64,000 nt of DNA from Ancistrus triradiatus. Lineage: Eukaryota > Chordata > Actinopteri > Siluriformes > Loricariidae. Position 1 is the first letter of the stretch. Every line of letters starts with the position of its first letter. The translations under genes and the position numbers were made by a program. Shown here piece by piece: positions 48,201 to 57,289 of this stretch. Below the pieces are notes generated by a model that searched no databases, was not told the DNA's origin, and saw only the letters and a program-made list of their open reading frames with translations. The stretch is from NCBI GenBank assembly GCA_025084515.1, contig JAJAGP010000018.1, positions 248,001-312,000 of the forward strand, given 5' to 3'.

Positions 48201-51200
48201 GTTCCAGATTGCGCGCCATTTCGTCCTGGTTGCAGTTCAAGATGCGGCTGAAGAGCTTGACGATCTGCTTGTCATTCAGGTTGTAGACGCTCTTCACCAC
48301 GCCCGGAAGAAGCAGCTTCACTGTCAGGTAAAGGTCCCCTCGGAACTTGTCTGCGGTACAAAAAGGTGCACCATGGGGCAAATATGTCAAGCTAAATACA
48401 CAGTGTAAGATGTGCCCCTCAGTTTCCATAAAGGGTGAATGAAGGGGGTCACGTGACACCCTATAAATGCTGAAATTAAGCAAACCACCCATTGTGCTTT
48501 AACAAGAAAATCAAGGTCTATTCAAGTTAAGTGCCACTAATGGTTTATTCAATTCTTCCCTTAGATGTGCCATATTGAGAATTACCCGAGAGTTACTGCC
48601 ACTGTTTGTCTACAGAGAATCCAGAAATGTACGCTTTCTAGTGTGACCGTGTTACAAGTGAGCGTTGCTGAACTAATCTGGGTAAGGAGTGTCCACAAAC
48701 TTTTGTCTCTATAGTACATGTATGAGGTGGTAGCTCTTGCTCAAGTGTGTCTCATACGTGGATGAAGTAAACTGCCGCCTCTTACCTCCACCAGAACCCT
48801 TCCTTAAGAAGTCCTTGATGATCTCGGTTTTGGCGTTGTAGCTGGATTTATCCGCCACCATGCCACAGAGCTTGCGGAACTCGCGGAAAAGGCAGTCCTT
48901 GTGGTCGGCCTGGCAGAACCGCGCGGACAGGGTGCTTCCCTGAGAGGCTTTAGCGGGAGAGGGACCTGGACTCGATGAGGACGAGCCTGCCTTTGTAGCT
49001 GAGTAAGACACAATGAAACAGTGTTACTTCCATTTCCTGTAAGATCTAAGGTCCGGGTGAACCGCTGTGTAAGAAGCAACCAAATGTCTGATTTCAACAA
49101 AAACAAAAGAAAACAAAAACATGAATCCTCCTTTCAATTCATGACGTACTTACAGTGGGGCAAAAAAGTATTTAGTGAGCCACTGATTGTTTCCATCCCC
49201 ATGCTTCACAGAAGTTATAGTGCTCTTGGGATGCAACTCAGCATTCTTCTTCCTCCAAACACGACAAGTTGTGTTTTTACCAAAAAGTTGTATTTTGATT
49301 TCATCTGACCACATGATATTCTCCCAATCCTCTTCTGGATCATCCATATGCTCTCTGACAAACTTCAGACGGGCCTGGACATGTACTGGCTTAAGCAGGG
49401 GGGCACGCCTGGCACTGCAGGATCTGAGTCCCTCTCGGCGTAGTGTGTTACTGATGGTAGCCTTTATTACTTTGGTCCCAGCTCTCTGCAGGTCATTCAT
49501 CAGGTCCCTTCGTGTAGTTCTGGGATTTTTGCTCACCGTTCTCATGATCATTTTGACCCCACGGGATGAGATCTTGCGTGGAGCCCCAGATCGAGGGAGA
49601 TTATCAATGGTCTTATGTCTTCCATTTTCTTACAATTGCTCCCACAGTTGATTTATTCACACCAACCTGCTTGCCTATTGTAGATTCACTCTTCCCAGCC
49701 TGGTGCAGGTCTACAATTTTCTTCCTGGTGTCCTTCAACAGCTCTTTGGTCTTGGACAATGGTTGAGTTTGGAGGCTGACTGTTTGAGGCTGTGGACAGG
49801 TGTCTTTTATACAGATAACGAGGTCAAACTGGTGCCATTAATACAAGTAACGAGTAGAGGACAGAAGAGCTTCTTACAGAAGAAGTTACAGGTCTGAGAG
49901 CGCCAGAAATCTTGCTTGTTTGTGGGTGACCAAATATTTATTATATATTACTAACACCGGGATCTCACTCCGATTTGCTTCAGTCGGTAGAATAGTGGAT
50001 TTTAATAACAGCCTGCCTTACAAACCCCACCCATTTTATCTGCTGAATGAAAATAAACTTTCTTTTTAATCAACTAAAACTTACCAATCGATATATTTAT
50101 GTTTATTGTCTGTATAATAAACAGTTATTGGTCGTTCTGTTCCTCGACTTTACTGACTGAAGGGCTTAGCCGTGGGGTAACGATAGAATGGAACCATTTT
50201 ACCTCGCAGAAGGGTCATAAACAAATCGTTTTCTCTGTCTCCATCCTAAAATCAAACAATAAATGGCGATCACGGAACCGTGGTAGAACTGCAATAATAC
50301 ACTCGAGGTCGTGATTTAACGTGAGATATTGGCCAGGTGTTCTGATCTATGACTGCATCACAGCCGTGCCAATATCTCACGTTAAAGCACGACCTCGAGT
50401 GTATTATTGCTTGAATATAAAATGGAATATACTGCCATTATCGACCATATTTAATACCTGTGAAGCCAGAAAACTTGCGTGGCGCATTGACCGTCGGATC
50501 AGCAGGAGGCGCCGATAGCTGACCGCTGGTGTTCAGTTTGGCTTGCACCTTCTTCTTTGGACTGGCGTTAATCTTAGCGGCCAGTTCTGCTCAGACAAGG
50601 GCAATAAAGCATACATTTCACTTGCGGAACCAAACAGGATTCCAGCCAATCATGGTGCTGCATTAAATATACATTATTTAACTGAAAAAACTAGACTGGT
50701 GTGAAAAAGTCTTTGCCCCCTTCCTGATTTCCTATTTTTTTGCATTTTTGTCACACTTAAGTGTTTCGGAACATGAAACCAATTTAAATATTAGCCAAAG
50801 GCAACACAAGTAAACACAAAATCCAGTTTTTAAATGAAGGTCTTTATTATTAAGGGAGAAAAAAATCCAAACTTACATGGCCCTGTGTGAAAAAGTGATT
50901 GCCCCCTAAACCTAATAACTGGTCAAACCACTCTTAGCAGCAACAACTGCAACCAAGCATTTTCCATAACTTGCAATGAGTCTTTCACAGCGTTGTGGAG
51001 GAATTTTGGCCACTCATCTTTGCAGAATTGTTGTGATTCAGCCACACTGGAGGGTTTTCCAGCATGAACGGCCTTTTTAAGGTCATGCCACAGCATCTCA
51101 ATAGGATTCAGGTCAGGACTTTGACTAGGCCACTCCAAAGTCTTCACTTTGTTTGTCCTCAGCCATTCAGAGGTGGACTTGGTGGTGTGTTTTGGATCAT

Positions 51201-52838
51201 TGTCCTGCTGCAGAACCCAAGTTCGTTTCAGCTTGAGGTCACCAACAGATGGCTGGACATTCTCCTTCAGGATTTTTTGGTAGACATAGTTCCATTTATC
51301 ACAGCAAGTCTTGCAGGTCCTGAAGCAGCAAAACAGCCCCAGACCATCACACTACCACCCCCATATTTTACTGTTGGTATAATGTTCTTTTTCTGAAATG
51401 CTGTGTTACTTTTACACCAGATATAATGGGACACACACCTTCCAAAGAGTTCAACTTTTGTCTCATCAGTCCACAGAATGTTTTCCCAAAAGTCTTGGGG
51501 ATCATCAAGATGTGTTCTGGAAAAATTGAGACGAGCTTTAATGTTCTTTTTGCTCAGCAGTGGTTTTGGTCTTGGAACTCTGCCATGCAGACCAGTTTTG
51601 CCCAGTCTCTTTCTCATGGTGGAGGCATGAACACTGACCATAACTGAGGCAAGTGAGGCCTGCAGTTCTTTGGACGTTGTTGTCTTTTGTGACCTCTTGG
51701 ATGAGTCGTCGCTGTGCTCTTGGGGTAATTTTGGTCGGCCGGCCACTCCTGGGAAGGTTCACCACTGTTCCATGTCTTCACCATTTGTGGATAATGGCTC
51801 TCACTGTGGTTCGCTGGAGTCCCAAAGCTTTAGAAATGGCTTTATAACCCTTTCCAGACTGATAGATCTCAATGACTTACTTTCTCAGTTGTTCATGAAT
51901 TTCTTTGGATCTCGGAATGATGTGTAGCTTTTAAGGATCTTTTGGTGTACTTCACTTTGTCAGGCAGGTCCTATTTAAGTGATGTCCTGATTGAGAACAG
52001 GTGTGGCCATAATCAGGCCTGGGTGTGGCTAGAGACAGTGACCTCAAGTGTGATAAACCATAGTTATGTTTTAACAAGGGGGGCAATCACTTTTTCACAC
52101 AGGGTCATGTAGGTTTGGATTTTTTTCTCCCTTAATAATAAAGACCTTCATTTAAAAACTGCATTTTGTGTTTTCTTGTGTTGTTTTTGACTAATATGTA
52201 AATAGGTTTGATGTTCCAAAACACTTAAGTGTGACAAACATGCAAAAAAAATAAGAAGTCAGGAATGGGGCAAAGACTTTTTCACACCGCTGTATGTAAT
52301 ACATATATAACCTAACAAAATCCATACCGGTGACGTGTTTATCGATCAGCTGTTTATCATCGTCCTGCAACTCCTCCCAACCTTCCAGATCTGTGATGTC
52401 TTCGATTTTTTTGGTGGTGGCCCGAGCTCGCTCTAGCTTCTCGAAAATGCACTTGACGTGATACCACTCCTTCATCTCGCCGGCGGACTCGCTGAACGGG
52501 TTGGGCACGATCTTGCCGATGCGAACCATCCCCTTCATGATCTTGTCCTTGCATTTTTTGCAGCCCGCCGTGCCACGCTTGGCGTACTCCACACAGAACC
52601 TCTGCTCGGCCATGTCCGACCCGTCGCCCTGCCACACGGGGCGAGACGTACCAAAGAAAGACGCCGGTGAGACACTGAACCGTCTCGACGAGGTGCCCCA
52701 AACGTGGATCGGAGCTGGAGAGCGTCGTACGACTGGACGTGTGCTTTGGGTTTCCCAAAGATGAAAACTTCGGAGGAGCGTTGATGAGTATGTTCCACAA
52801 AGTGCTCTTACGGTCTTGTGGAATCCAAAGCCACACAT
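36020..52838 (-). CDS. lig3: lig3, DNA ligase III (20 coding exons)
   Basis: Coding exons: 52838-52328, 50586-50458, 48998-48786, 48350-48199, 48117-47951, 47203-47126, 46838-46670, 44997-44842, 44741-44610, 43787-43708, 43571-43484, 41716-41639, 41389-41266, 40317-40175, 40083-40009, 39921-39775, 38556-38412, 38319-38213, 38134-38051, 36256-36020. Phases agree and give 1004 aa (human about 1009). It is an ATP-dependent ligase that seals nicks with XRCC1 in the nucleus and alone in mitochondria. Order: arginine/serine-rich presequence (1-75), zf-PARP finger with C93, C96, H127, C130, DNA-binding domain, nucleotidyltransferase motif EIKYDGER (catalytic K496), OB domain, a Ser/Gly/Lys-rich linker, and a BRCT domain at 927-1004 as in the alpha isoform. 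Most introns carry transposons, yet every exon is intact. The gene converges on rad51d. Confidence 0.97.
36479..36714. mobile_element. lineage-A terminal fragment in lig3 intron before the last exon
   Basis: Contains GGGTCACATACTTTTGCCAC, AATAAATGACCAAG and the outer end GGGTTCACAAACTTTCAAGC. It is a single terminal region without transposase. Confidence 0.8.
37500..37610 (-). repeat. tRNA-derived SINE, partial
   Basis: Inverted copy with AAGCCAAGCAGTTGTGTGTTA and GAGATTTGAACCCTGGACCTT, truncated at both ends, in the 1.8-kb lig3 intron before the BRCT exon. Confidence 0.7.
37830..38008 (-). repeat. tRNA-derived SINE, nearly full length
   Basis: Reverse-strand copy from the tail (CATTTAGCAGAAGCCCTTAT) to the tRNA-like head (CCTTAACCGCTAGGCCACCAC), lying 42 bases downstream of a lig3 exon. 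Confidence 0.85.
38690..39760. repeat. tandem complex of dispersed repeat F in a lig3 intron
   Basis: The block GACTAGGGGGCCATTTGGGA with its neighbours appears near 38791, 39319 and, diverged, 39681. CTGGCTACTTTAAGTCACTAG recurs at about 38912 and 39432. The units match repeat F copies at 8.2 kb and 62.8 kb. The complex fills most of the intron between the exons ending at 38556 and starting at 39775. Confidence 0.65.
40375..40571 (+). repeat. tRNA-derived SINE, full length
   Basis: The clearest copy in the window: head TAGCCTAGTGGGTAAGGTAC, B-box GGTTCAAATCCC, body GCCACTGTTGGGTCCTTGAG, tail GTAAGTCGCTCTGGATAAGG and CTGCTAAATGCTGTAAATG. This tail is of the kind shared with L2-type LINEs in fish SINEs. 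Confidence 0.9.
40596..40715 (-). repeat. tRNA-derived SINE in opposite orientation
   Basis: Reverse copy from CTTACAATCCAAGCAGTTGT to CCTTAACCGCTAGGCCACCAC, 25 bases from the end of the plus-strand SINE, so the two can pair in lig3 pre-mRNA. The body is missing a few bases. Confidence 0.85.
40755..40990 (-). repeat. dispersed repeat F, inverted copy
   Basis: Reverse-orientation match to repeat F (ACTGTAGCTTCACCATATCTTA and TCAAAAATGGTGTAC regions), inside a lig3 intron. Confidence 0.5.
41812..43245 (-). mobile_element. Tc1-like transposon, lineage D, in a lig3 intron
   Basis: Lineage-D termini (AAAAAGTGATTGCCCCCTAA; inverse near 43150). Minus-strand frames encode MGLQRTTVRAIIHKWRRHGT with PRSGRPTKVTPRAQQRLIQE (42898-42605) and C-terminal pieces at 42166-41975. 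Frameshifts separate the parts and the outermost ends are missing. Confidence 0.88.
43255..43320 (+). repeat. A-rich simple repeat
   Basis: AAAAACAAAAACAAAAAACAAAA-type tract directly following the lineage-D copy in a lig3 intron. Confidence 0.7.
44842..44997 (-). CDS. lig3: lig3 active-site exon (motif I)
   Basis: This 52-codon exon encodes AEACKSVEYAMKKCPNGMYS, then EIKYDGERVQVHK. The lysine of KYDGER (residue 496 from the upstream start) is the residue that accepts AMP in the ligase reaction. The acceptor is TTCCTAG and the donor GTACAG. Confidence 0.96.
45141..46546 (-). mobile_element. Tc1-like transposon, lineage B, in a lig3 intron
   Basis: Ends ACAGTGGGGCAAATTATGG and TTTTTGCCCCACTGTATAC. 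The longest minus frame (45846-45424) holds IMWSDETKIELFGKNSTRHV, HGGGNIILWGCFSAEGTGR and WVFQHDNDPKHTARATKE, so two catalytic Asp regions are present before a stop. The N-terminal and C-terminal thirds are out of frame. Same strand as lig3. Confidence 0.9.
47383..47690 (-). mobile_element. lineage-A fragment in a lig3 intron
   Basis: The left terminus ACAGTGGTGCTTGAAAGTTT and the first ~300 bases remain. They encode only the last residues of the transposase (PPSRCAGLINSYRKRLAAVI). Confidence 0.85.
48560..48716. mobile_element. lineage-E terminal fragment in a lig3 intron
   Basis: Contains TACTGCCACTGTTTGTCTAC, the AGAATCCAGAAATGTACG block and the end GTGTCCACAAACTTTTGTC. Confidence 0.75.
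49152..49938 (-). mobile_element. lineage-B fragment in a lig3 intron
   Basis: The left terminus ACAGTGGGGCAAAAAAGTAT is present and the right end is cut off. The minus frame (49551-49150) encodes VSKNPRTTRRDLMNDLQRAG and IMWSDEIKIQLFGKNTTCRV. The C-terminal catalytic part is missing. Confidence 0.88.
50291..50410. repeat. hairpin-forming inverted repeat beside a lig3 exon
   Basis: Arms 50291-50333 and 50368-50410 (43 bases) match with one mismatch around a 34-base loop. It starts 48 bases inside the intron downstream of the lig3 exon 50586-50458. It looks like a foldback-type short element. Confidence 0.85.
50695..52293 (-). mobile_element. Tc1-like transposon, lineage D, nearly full length, in a lig3 intron
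   Basis: Inverted ends ACTGGTGTGAAAAAGTCTTT and AAAGACTTTTTCACACCGCTGT, about 1.6 kb. Minus frames encode ILWTDETKVELFGR and HYIWCKSNTAFQKKN (51746-51267) and WPSQSPDLNPIEMLWHDLKK (51147-50923). Frameshifts near 51540-51700 and 51150-51270 break it. The right end is 34 bases from the donor of the first lig3 coding exon. Confidence 0.92.
52328..52838 (-). CDS. lig3: lig3 first coding exon: mitochondrial presequence, nuclear start and zinc finger
   Basis: The upstream ATG (52838-52836) begins MCGFGFHKTVRALCGTYSS and continues for 75 residues rich in Arg, Ser and Thr and poor in acidic residues, as for a mitochondrial presequence. The second in-frame ATG (52613-52611) begins MAEQRFCVEYAKRGTAGCKK, the conserved nuclear start of vertebrate LIG3. 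The zf-PARP finger follows with CKKC and HVKC zinc ligands, then the EELQDDD acidic segment. The first ATG has a poor context (T at -3, T at +4). The second has a good one (G at -3, G at +4). Use of two starts is established for mammalian LIG3; for this fish it is inferred from conservation. Confidence 0.93.
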
Positions 52839-52843
52839 TCAGC

Positions 52844-52864
52844 TTATAAAGAAGTGTGGGCCAT
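52844..52864 (-). promoter_or_regulatory. upstream mini-ORF in the lig3 leader (MAHTSL, stop)
   Basis: If the leader exon begins at the acceptor before 52884, the mRNA carries ATG GCC CAC ACT TCT TTA TAA ahead of the mitochondrial start. The mini-ORF start has a strong context (A at -3, G at +4). Its stop lies only 5 bases before the mitochondrial ATG, a distance too short for efficient re-initiation there. It would be expected to shift initiation toward the nuclear ATG 225 bases further on. Confidence 0.55.
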
Positions 52865-52946
52865 CTTACACTGGCTTGCGATTTCTAAAACACGAAATGG
52901 ATAGAAAACAGCATTAGGTTTATTTGCACACATCACCTGTCCTACT

Positions 52947-53095
52947 GTGGTGGCCTAGCGGTTAAGCTACTACACTATGGAGTAGAAGGTCCAGAGTTCA
53001 AATCCCACCTTTGCCACTGTTGTGTTTCACACTCATCCACACAAACTTTATAGTGAACTGTCATAGCCTAGCAGTTAAGGTACTGCAGTTTGAAC
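52947..53095 (+). repeat. tRNA-derived SINE, truncated (lig3 intron 1)
   Basis: Head GTGGTGGCCTAGCGGTTAAG and B-box GAGTTCAAATCCC are clear. The body is cut after GCCACTGTTG and a second partial head (TAGCCTAGCAGTTAAGG) follows. Confidence 0.75.
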
Positions 53096-53921
53096 TAATT
53101 CAAAGCCTTTCATATGAAAGATCGTATTTGCATGGCTTAAGAATTAGGATCTAAAATCAAGGCGGGTTTAATTACAATAAATTATCACATTATGCAGTCT
53201 AAAAATTAGGAAATACCAGTACAGGCTTGTGTGAACAGAGCCCTTAACCTTCAATAAAAATAATTGGTTTAAAGCATGAATGTACCAAAAAGTAAATAAT
53301 TTCTCATGATATGAAATGACCACATTTCGGGGATTTAAATGTCCCCGGTTGTTGTCCATGCAGCATTATTTGTTGATTATTATATCTGAGCCAGCTTGTT
53401 GCTAATATTTTATACTTTACATGGAATTAAGAAGCTTGAAAACAAATCGCTATCCAAGATTTAAACCATAATCACTACGATTATAGTGGAATAGGTTCAA
53501 GCACAGGCTGTTTTTAGTATAAACCCAGTGGTGAGTTGGCATTAGAGCTCCACTAAGTACATAAACGAGCTATTATTGTTCAAACCGCATTAAATATTTT
53601 AAGACGTTTGTCTGCAATTAAAAAAAGAAAAACTAATTAATTTCCACTATATGACTTTCGATTCGTATTTAATAACACATCGTGAATATAATGTTGAATG
53701 TAAACGCCAGCATTAAGCCGTACCCAAACCGCCGCACTATTATCCACAGTGCACTAGATAGTGTATACAACTCAAATATGTTTCTACTATATGTAGTGCA
53801 CTAACATCGGGAGCAACAATGCGCTTTGGAATACGTCTCAACCTATACAGCTAAGGTTAGCTAACCAGCTAAACAGGTTTGAAGGGTAGCTACAGATTTG
53901 TTTAAAAACGTTAAATCTTAC
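53096..53921. other. remainder of lig3 intron 1
   Basis: AT-rich intronic sequence without recognised repeats or genes. Confidence 0.4.
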
Positions 53922-54060
53922 CTGTAAGGAGATAATAATGGCATCAGTTTGTTTATTATTTTATTTCGGTTATAAGAGAATGGCTTATCCCAGTGATAAC
54001 ACCGCAACGAATGGTTACGTTTCCCTTTAAGTCAAATCCACGCGCTTCCTCTTTGTTTGC
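53922..54060 (-). other. probable lig3 non-coding exon 1 (5' UTR)
   Basis: On the minus strand CTTACAG is followed by a strong donor, GTAAGA, at 53921. Downstream, an acceptor (GTTTTAG) ends at 52885, just before the leader of the first coding exon. The right boundary of 54060 is an estimate; no transcript start can be read directly. Confidence 0.5.
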
Positions 54061-54077
54061 GTGAGCTTCCCGCGCAC

Positions 54078-54089
54078 TGCGCATGCGCG
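54078..54089. promoter_or_regulatory. NRF-1-type site at the lig3 promoter
   Basis: TGCGCATGCGCG matches the palindromic nuclear respiratory factor 1 consensus (YGCGCAYGCGCR). It sits in a CpG-rich patch immediately upstream of the proposed lig3 exon 1. NRF-1 drives many genes for mitochondrial proteins, which fits a ligase needed for mtDNA maintenance. Function here is inferred. Confidence 0.6.
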
Positions 54090-56230
54090 AGTATTTGGCC
54101 GACAGAAATTAATCGAGCAGGTAAGGTTACCGCTAAAGCCCAAGCGAAGTCCAAACAATTTTAGCTCAAAGTGCTATAAAAATGTTTAAAACGTCTAAAA
54201 AATGCAAAAAACAAAATGTAGTATGCACAGACCTTGCCCAGTATGCCCACAGCTACTCTCAACAAACAATTGTAGGCATTTAAACGAGGCAACAAACGCC
54301 AAACACGGTTAATGAGTATGACTGCTAATTTTGTCTGGCAGCTGGCAATGGTGTTTTGTTTGTTTGTTTTTTCTTTTTTTGTTTTTGTTTGCTTTGTGTT
54401 GTGTGTTTTGGTGCCCCTCCGAAGCCTTTTATTTTAACAAAAGCATGCCCCCTTGTGTTTTATCCTGCTTCAGCAACGTATGACTTACAAGAAGTAAGTT
54501 ATGGTCTCTTAAACAGAACATTTAGGCCCAAGTGAGAAAGTAATAAGCTAAATATGTTCAAATATGTTCATATTCAAATAACCCTAACCCCTATATTATA
54601 ACGTGTGAAAATAATGCGTTGAGCTTTTAAAATATCTTTTTGATTTAAAGTTGAAATAAAATCAACCCTGACTGGCACCACTCAAACCCTGGTCTCCTCA
54701 GTAGTGGACTTATTTGCATATTTAATGAAATTATATATTAATTTACTTTAATTTCTTTCAATTCAATTCTGTCCTTTCTATGCACTCATTCCACACCACG
54801 TAAAAAGACACGAAGAACACAAAGAAAAGCCACTTTTGAACGGCATTTATTTTCAACCATTAATACAATGTTAGTATCAACATTGTACATATATAAGAGT
54901 AAGGGTGTCTTACATGGGATATTAAAAAAAAAAATTAAATTTAGTGTTAAAATCGTACACACAGTCTGCTCTTCATTTTACTTGCATTTCCTAAACAGTC
55001 CAAAAGATGTCAGCAAAGCCACTTGCCAACATTCGGCGTCCTAGAGTTTATAATCTTCCTTTATGTCCGTCGTGTTTTTTCATATTTTACACTCCATCTA
55101 GAGCTCAAAGTGACTTTCTCACCCCAATATCAGATGCGGGGGTTGGGGGTGTATGGTTTTCAATTTATCTCAGTGATTTAAAGTAGCCACTAATAATTAC
55201 TGTATCCAGCAGGCTCTAGTTATTCACCATAGCTTAATTCAAAAACCCTCATTCTCAGAACACAGTCTGTTGACCCTGAGTTGAATAATCAAAGCAAAAG
55301 TCCAATCCTATTATCTGTGACGTCCTTCCCAATCATATACTCAGTCACAAGAGTACATCTTCAGCAATCACCCTACCAAGAACATATAGTGCTTATGGTA
55401 ATTTAGAATTTGTATATTAATATTAATCAAAAGCTACAAATGTCTGACATGATAACTTACAGAACATCATGATGATTAACAAAATGCATCACTGTGTTGT
55501 TTCCAGTAAGGTCAAAGTCAGATTTATTTCTGTAGTGCTTTTTGTAGTGGAGCATTGTCTCCAAGCAGCTTCTATTATGTAAGCCCAAAGCCCAAACTGA
55601 ACAAGCCTAGGGTGACAGTGGAAAGGAAAAACAAGAAGAAACTTTGGCTGGACCTCCTTTGGCGGCCAAAGTTTATAGTAATAGTTTAAAGAAACAGGAG
55701 CCATATATTTATAGAGATAATGTAATACAATGAAGAGAATACAATAGAGAATATATAATATAACATATAAGAAAACAGTGTAAATAAAGCAAATATCGAA
55801 AAAAATAACAGAAAATATAGTTCCCTTATCTACAGTGTCTTGGAACTGTGCAGTTATCAGTTAAGGGTCTCACAAAAGAGCCCACCAGTGGAGTTAGGAT
55901 TTAAATTCACAACATTACCCATTGGTTTCTTTGGTGCCTCCTATGCCAGCTCATGGAAAATCAGTGTCTAGGTGCATGAGTTTGCATCCCAGATTAGGCT
56001 CCCACCAAAACTCCACCACGTGCCCTTACAGGTGCCTGTTTCCTAAGCTTGGATAAAAAGAGAGCGACTAGGAGTTACCCCACCCATTAAAAAATAAATA
56101 ACATTTCTACTGAAACAGACAGCATATGTGTCTACCCTGTGTGCCACCTGGGGCAAGGATGCATTTCATCCAGTATAATCCATTGCAGTCATTACCTCAT
56201 TAGGAGAGGCTGATATAAGCGAGTGTGGAG
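54090..56230. other. unassigned DNA right of lig3
   Basis: No gene recognised. It holds a T/G-rich tract near 54356-54400, an AT-rich tract near 55700-55800, and a degraded reverse SINE near 55850-55925. A minus-strand AATAAA near 54850 could be the 3' end of a gene reading leftward, but no exon supports this. Confidence 0.3.
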
Positions 56231-56680
56231 CTCCGGACTGTTAACTAGAGGATTTTTTGCTCATTCAGAGCCTTGAGACATTTGGAAGAAAAGCTAATTA
56301 GCGAGGAATTCTGCTTAAGAATGGTATGCCTGTGGATTTGCCTCTCACATTACGTTTCTGACCTCACCGGACCGGAGCGTTTCCTAAGTATTCTCACCTA
56401 ATACAAACATTGAGCAGTGGTTATAAAAGGAATTAATTCATCATTCATCTTTTTTTTGAGAGGCAATTTTACTGTTTCGACACGGAATATTAATTTTACT
56501 TCCTCAGCTATAACGCTCAAACTCAAATTAGCAATGGATGTCCATGTGAAGATGGGACCAAACGCTTTTCACTTGAGCTGTATTTTCCATTGCTGTTTCC
56601 AATTAGCCTGTGACAACTTGAAGATTTTTCACATCTATCTCTCTGTTGTTACACTGCCTCAAGGGAATAGCTTAGAAGTC
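56231..56680. other. candidate non-coding element with homeodomain-type cores
   Basis: Repeat-free sequence with several TAATT/AATTAG cores (AGCTAATTAGCG, GAATTAATTCATC, CCAATTAGCC) and no open frame of note. The composition resembles vertebrate conserved non-coding elements; conservation cannot be judged from one sequence. Confidence 0.25.
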
Positions 56681-56950
56681 CGTCAGACTCCATCTGGCCC
56701 TCCAGAAAAAGTAGTGCAGCCCGGAATAACGCATAGGCAAGTGATGGGCTGTGCTGGTGGATATGCAGTGTGCAGTCTAATAAGCGTGACATGGCACGGC
56801 CGACCCACCCAACCCAAACTCGTAACAGAGGCGATGACTGAAACCACATGAAGGCGACCCTGGACCTAAAGGCAACTCCGTAACAAACAGATCTCACACT
56901 GGCAGAGGATCTGAGACAGAGAGGCTCAGCTTTGGGAGCCGATGACCCAC

Positions 56951-57252
56951 TGTAGGGCTGTGCTAAAAAATCGATACAGCAGTATATCGCAATATTTATT
57001 TTTCGCAATCTACTACTTCGATTCTCAGCTCCAAATCTAGATTTTGTTTGAAGGAAGAAAAAACATTTTAAATGGGGTGCAAACTACAATCTCCGCTCCT
57101 GTAGATGTCGCAGTGCAGGCTTTTAATTCTTGTAACTTGTTTTTTCAGCTGTTTTTATTTTTTCAGTGAACTAAGTGGAATATCACAATCGTGATCCGTA
57201 TATCATGACATGTATTATATGGTGGAGTTCTTTCCAGTACCCCACCCCTACT
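56951..57252. mobile_element. hAT-like short element
   Basis: Bounded by GTAGGGCTGTGCTAAAAAAT and CCCCACCCCTACTG, with internal CGATA/TATCG motifs (ATATCGCAATATTT; ATCACAATCGTGATCC). Typical of short fish hAT-like repeats. No coding sequence. Confidence 0.45.
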
Positions 57253-57289
57253 GGTGAGATCTCTTGGTTGTGGAGTTGCATTTTGGTTT

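Noticed and set aside
56649..57008. 119-codon minus-strand frame as a gene
   Set aside because: It runs into a hAT-like repeat and contains no known domain or splice support.
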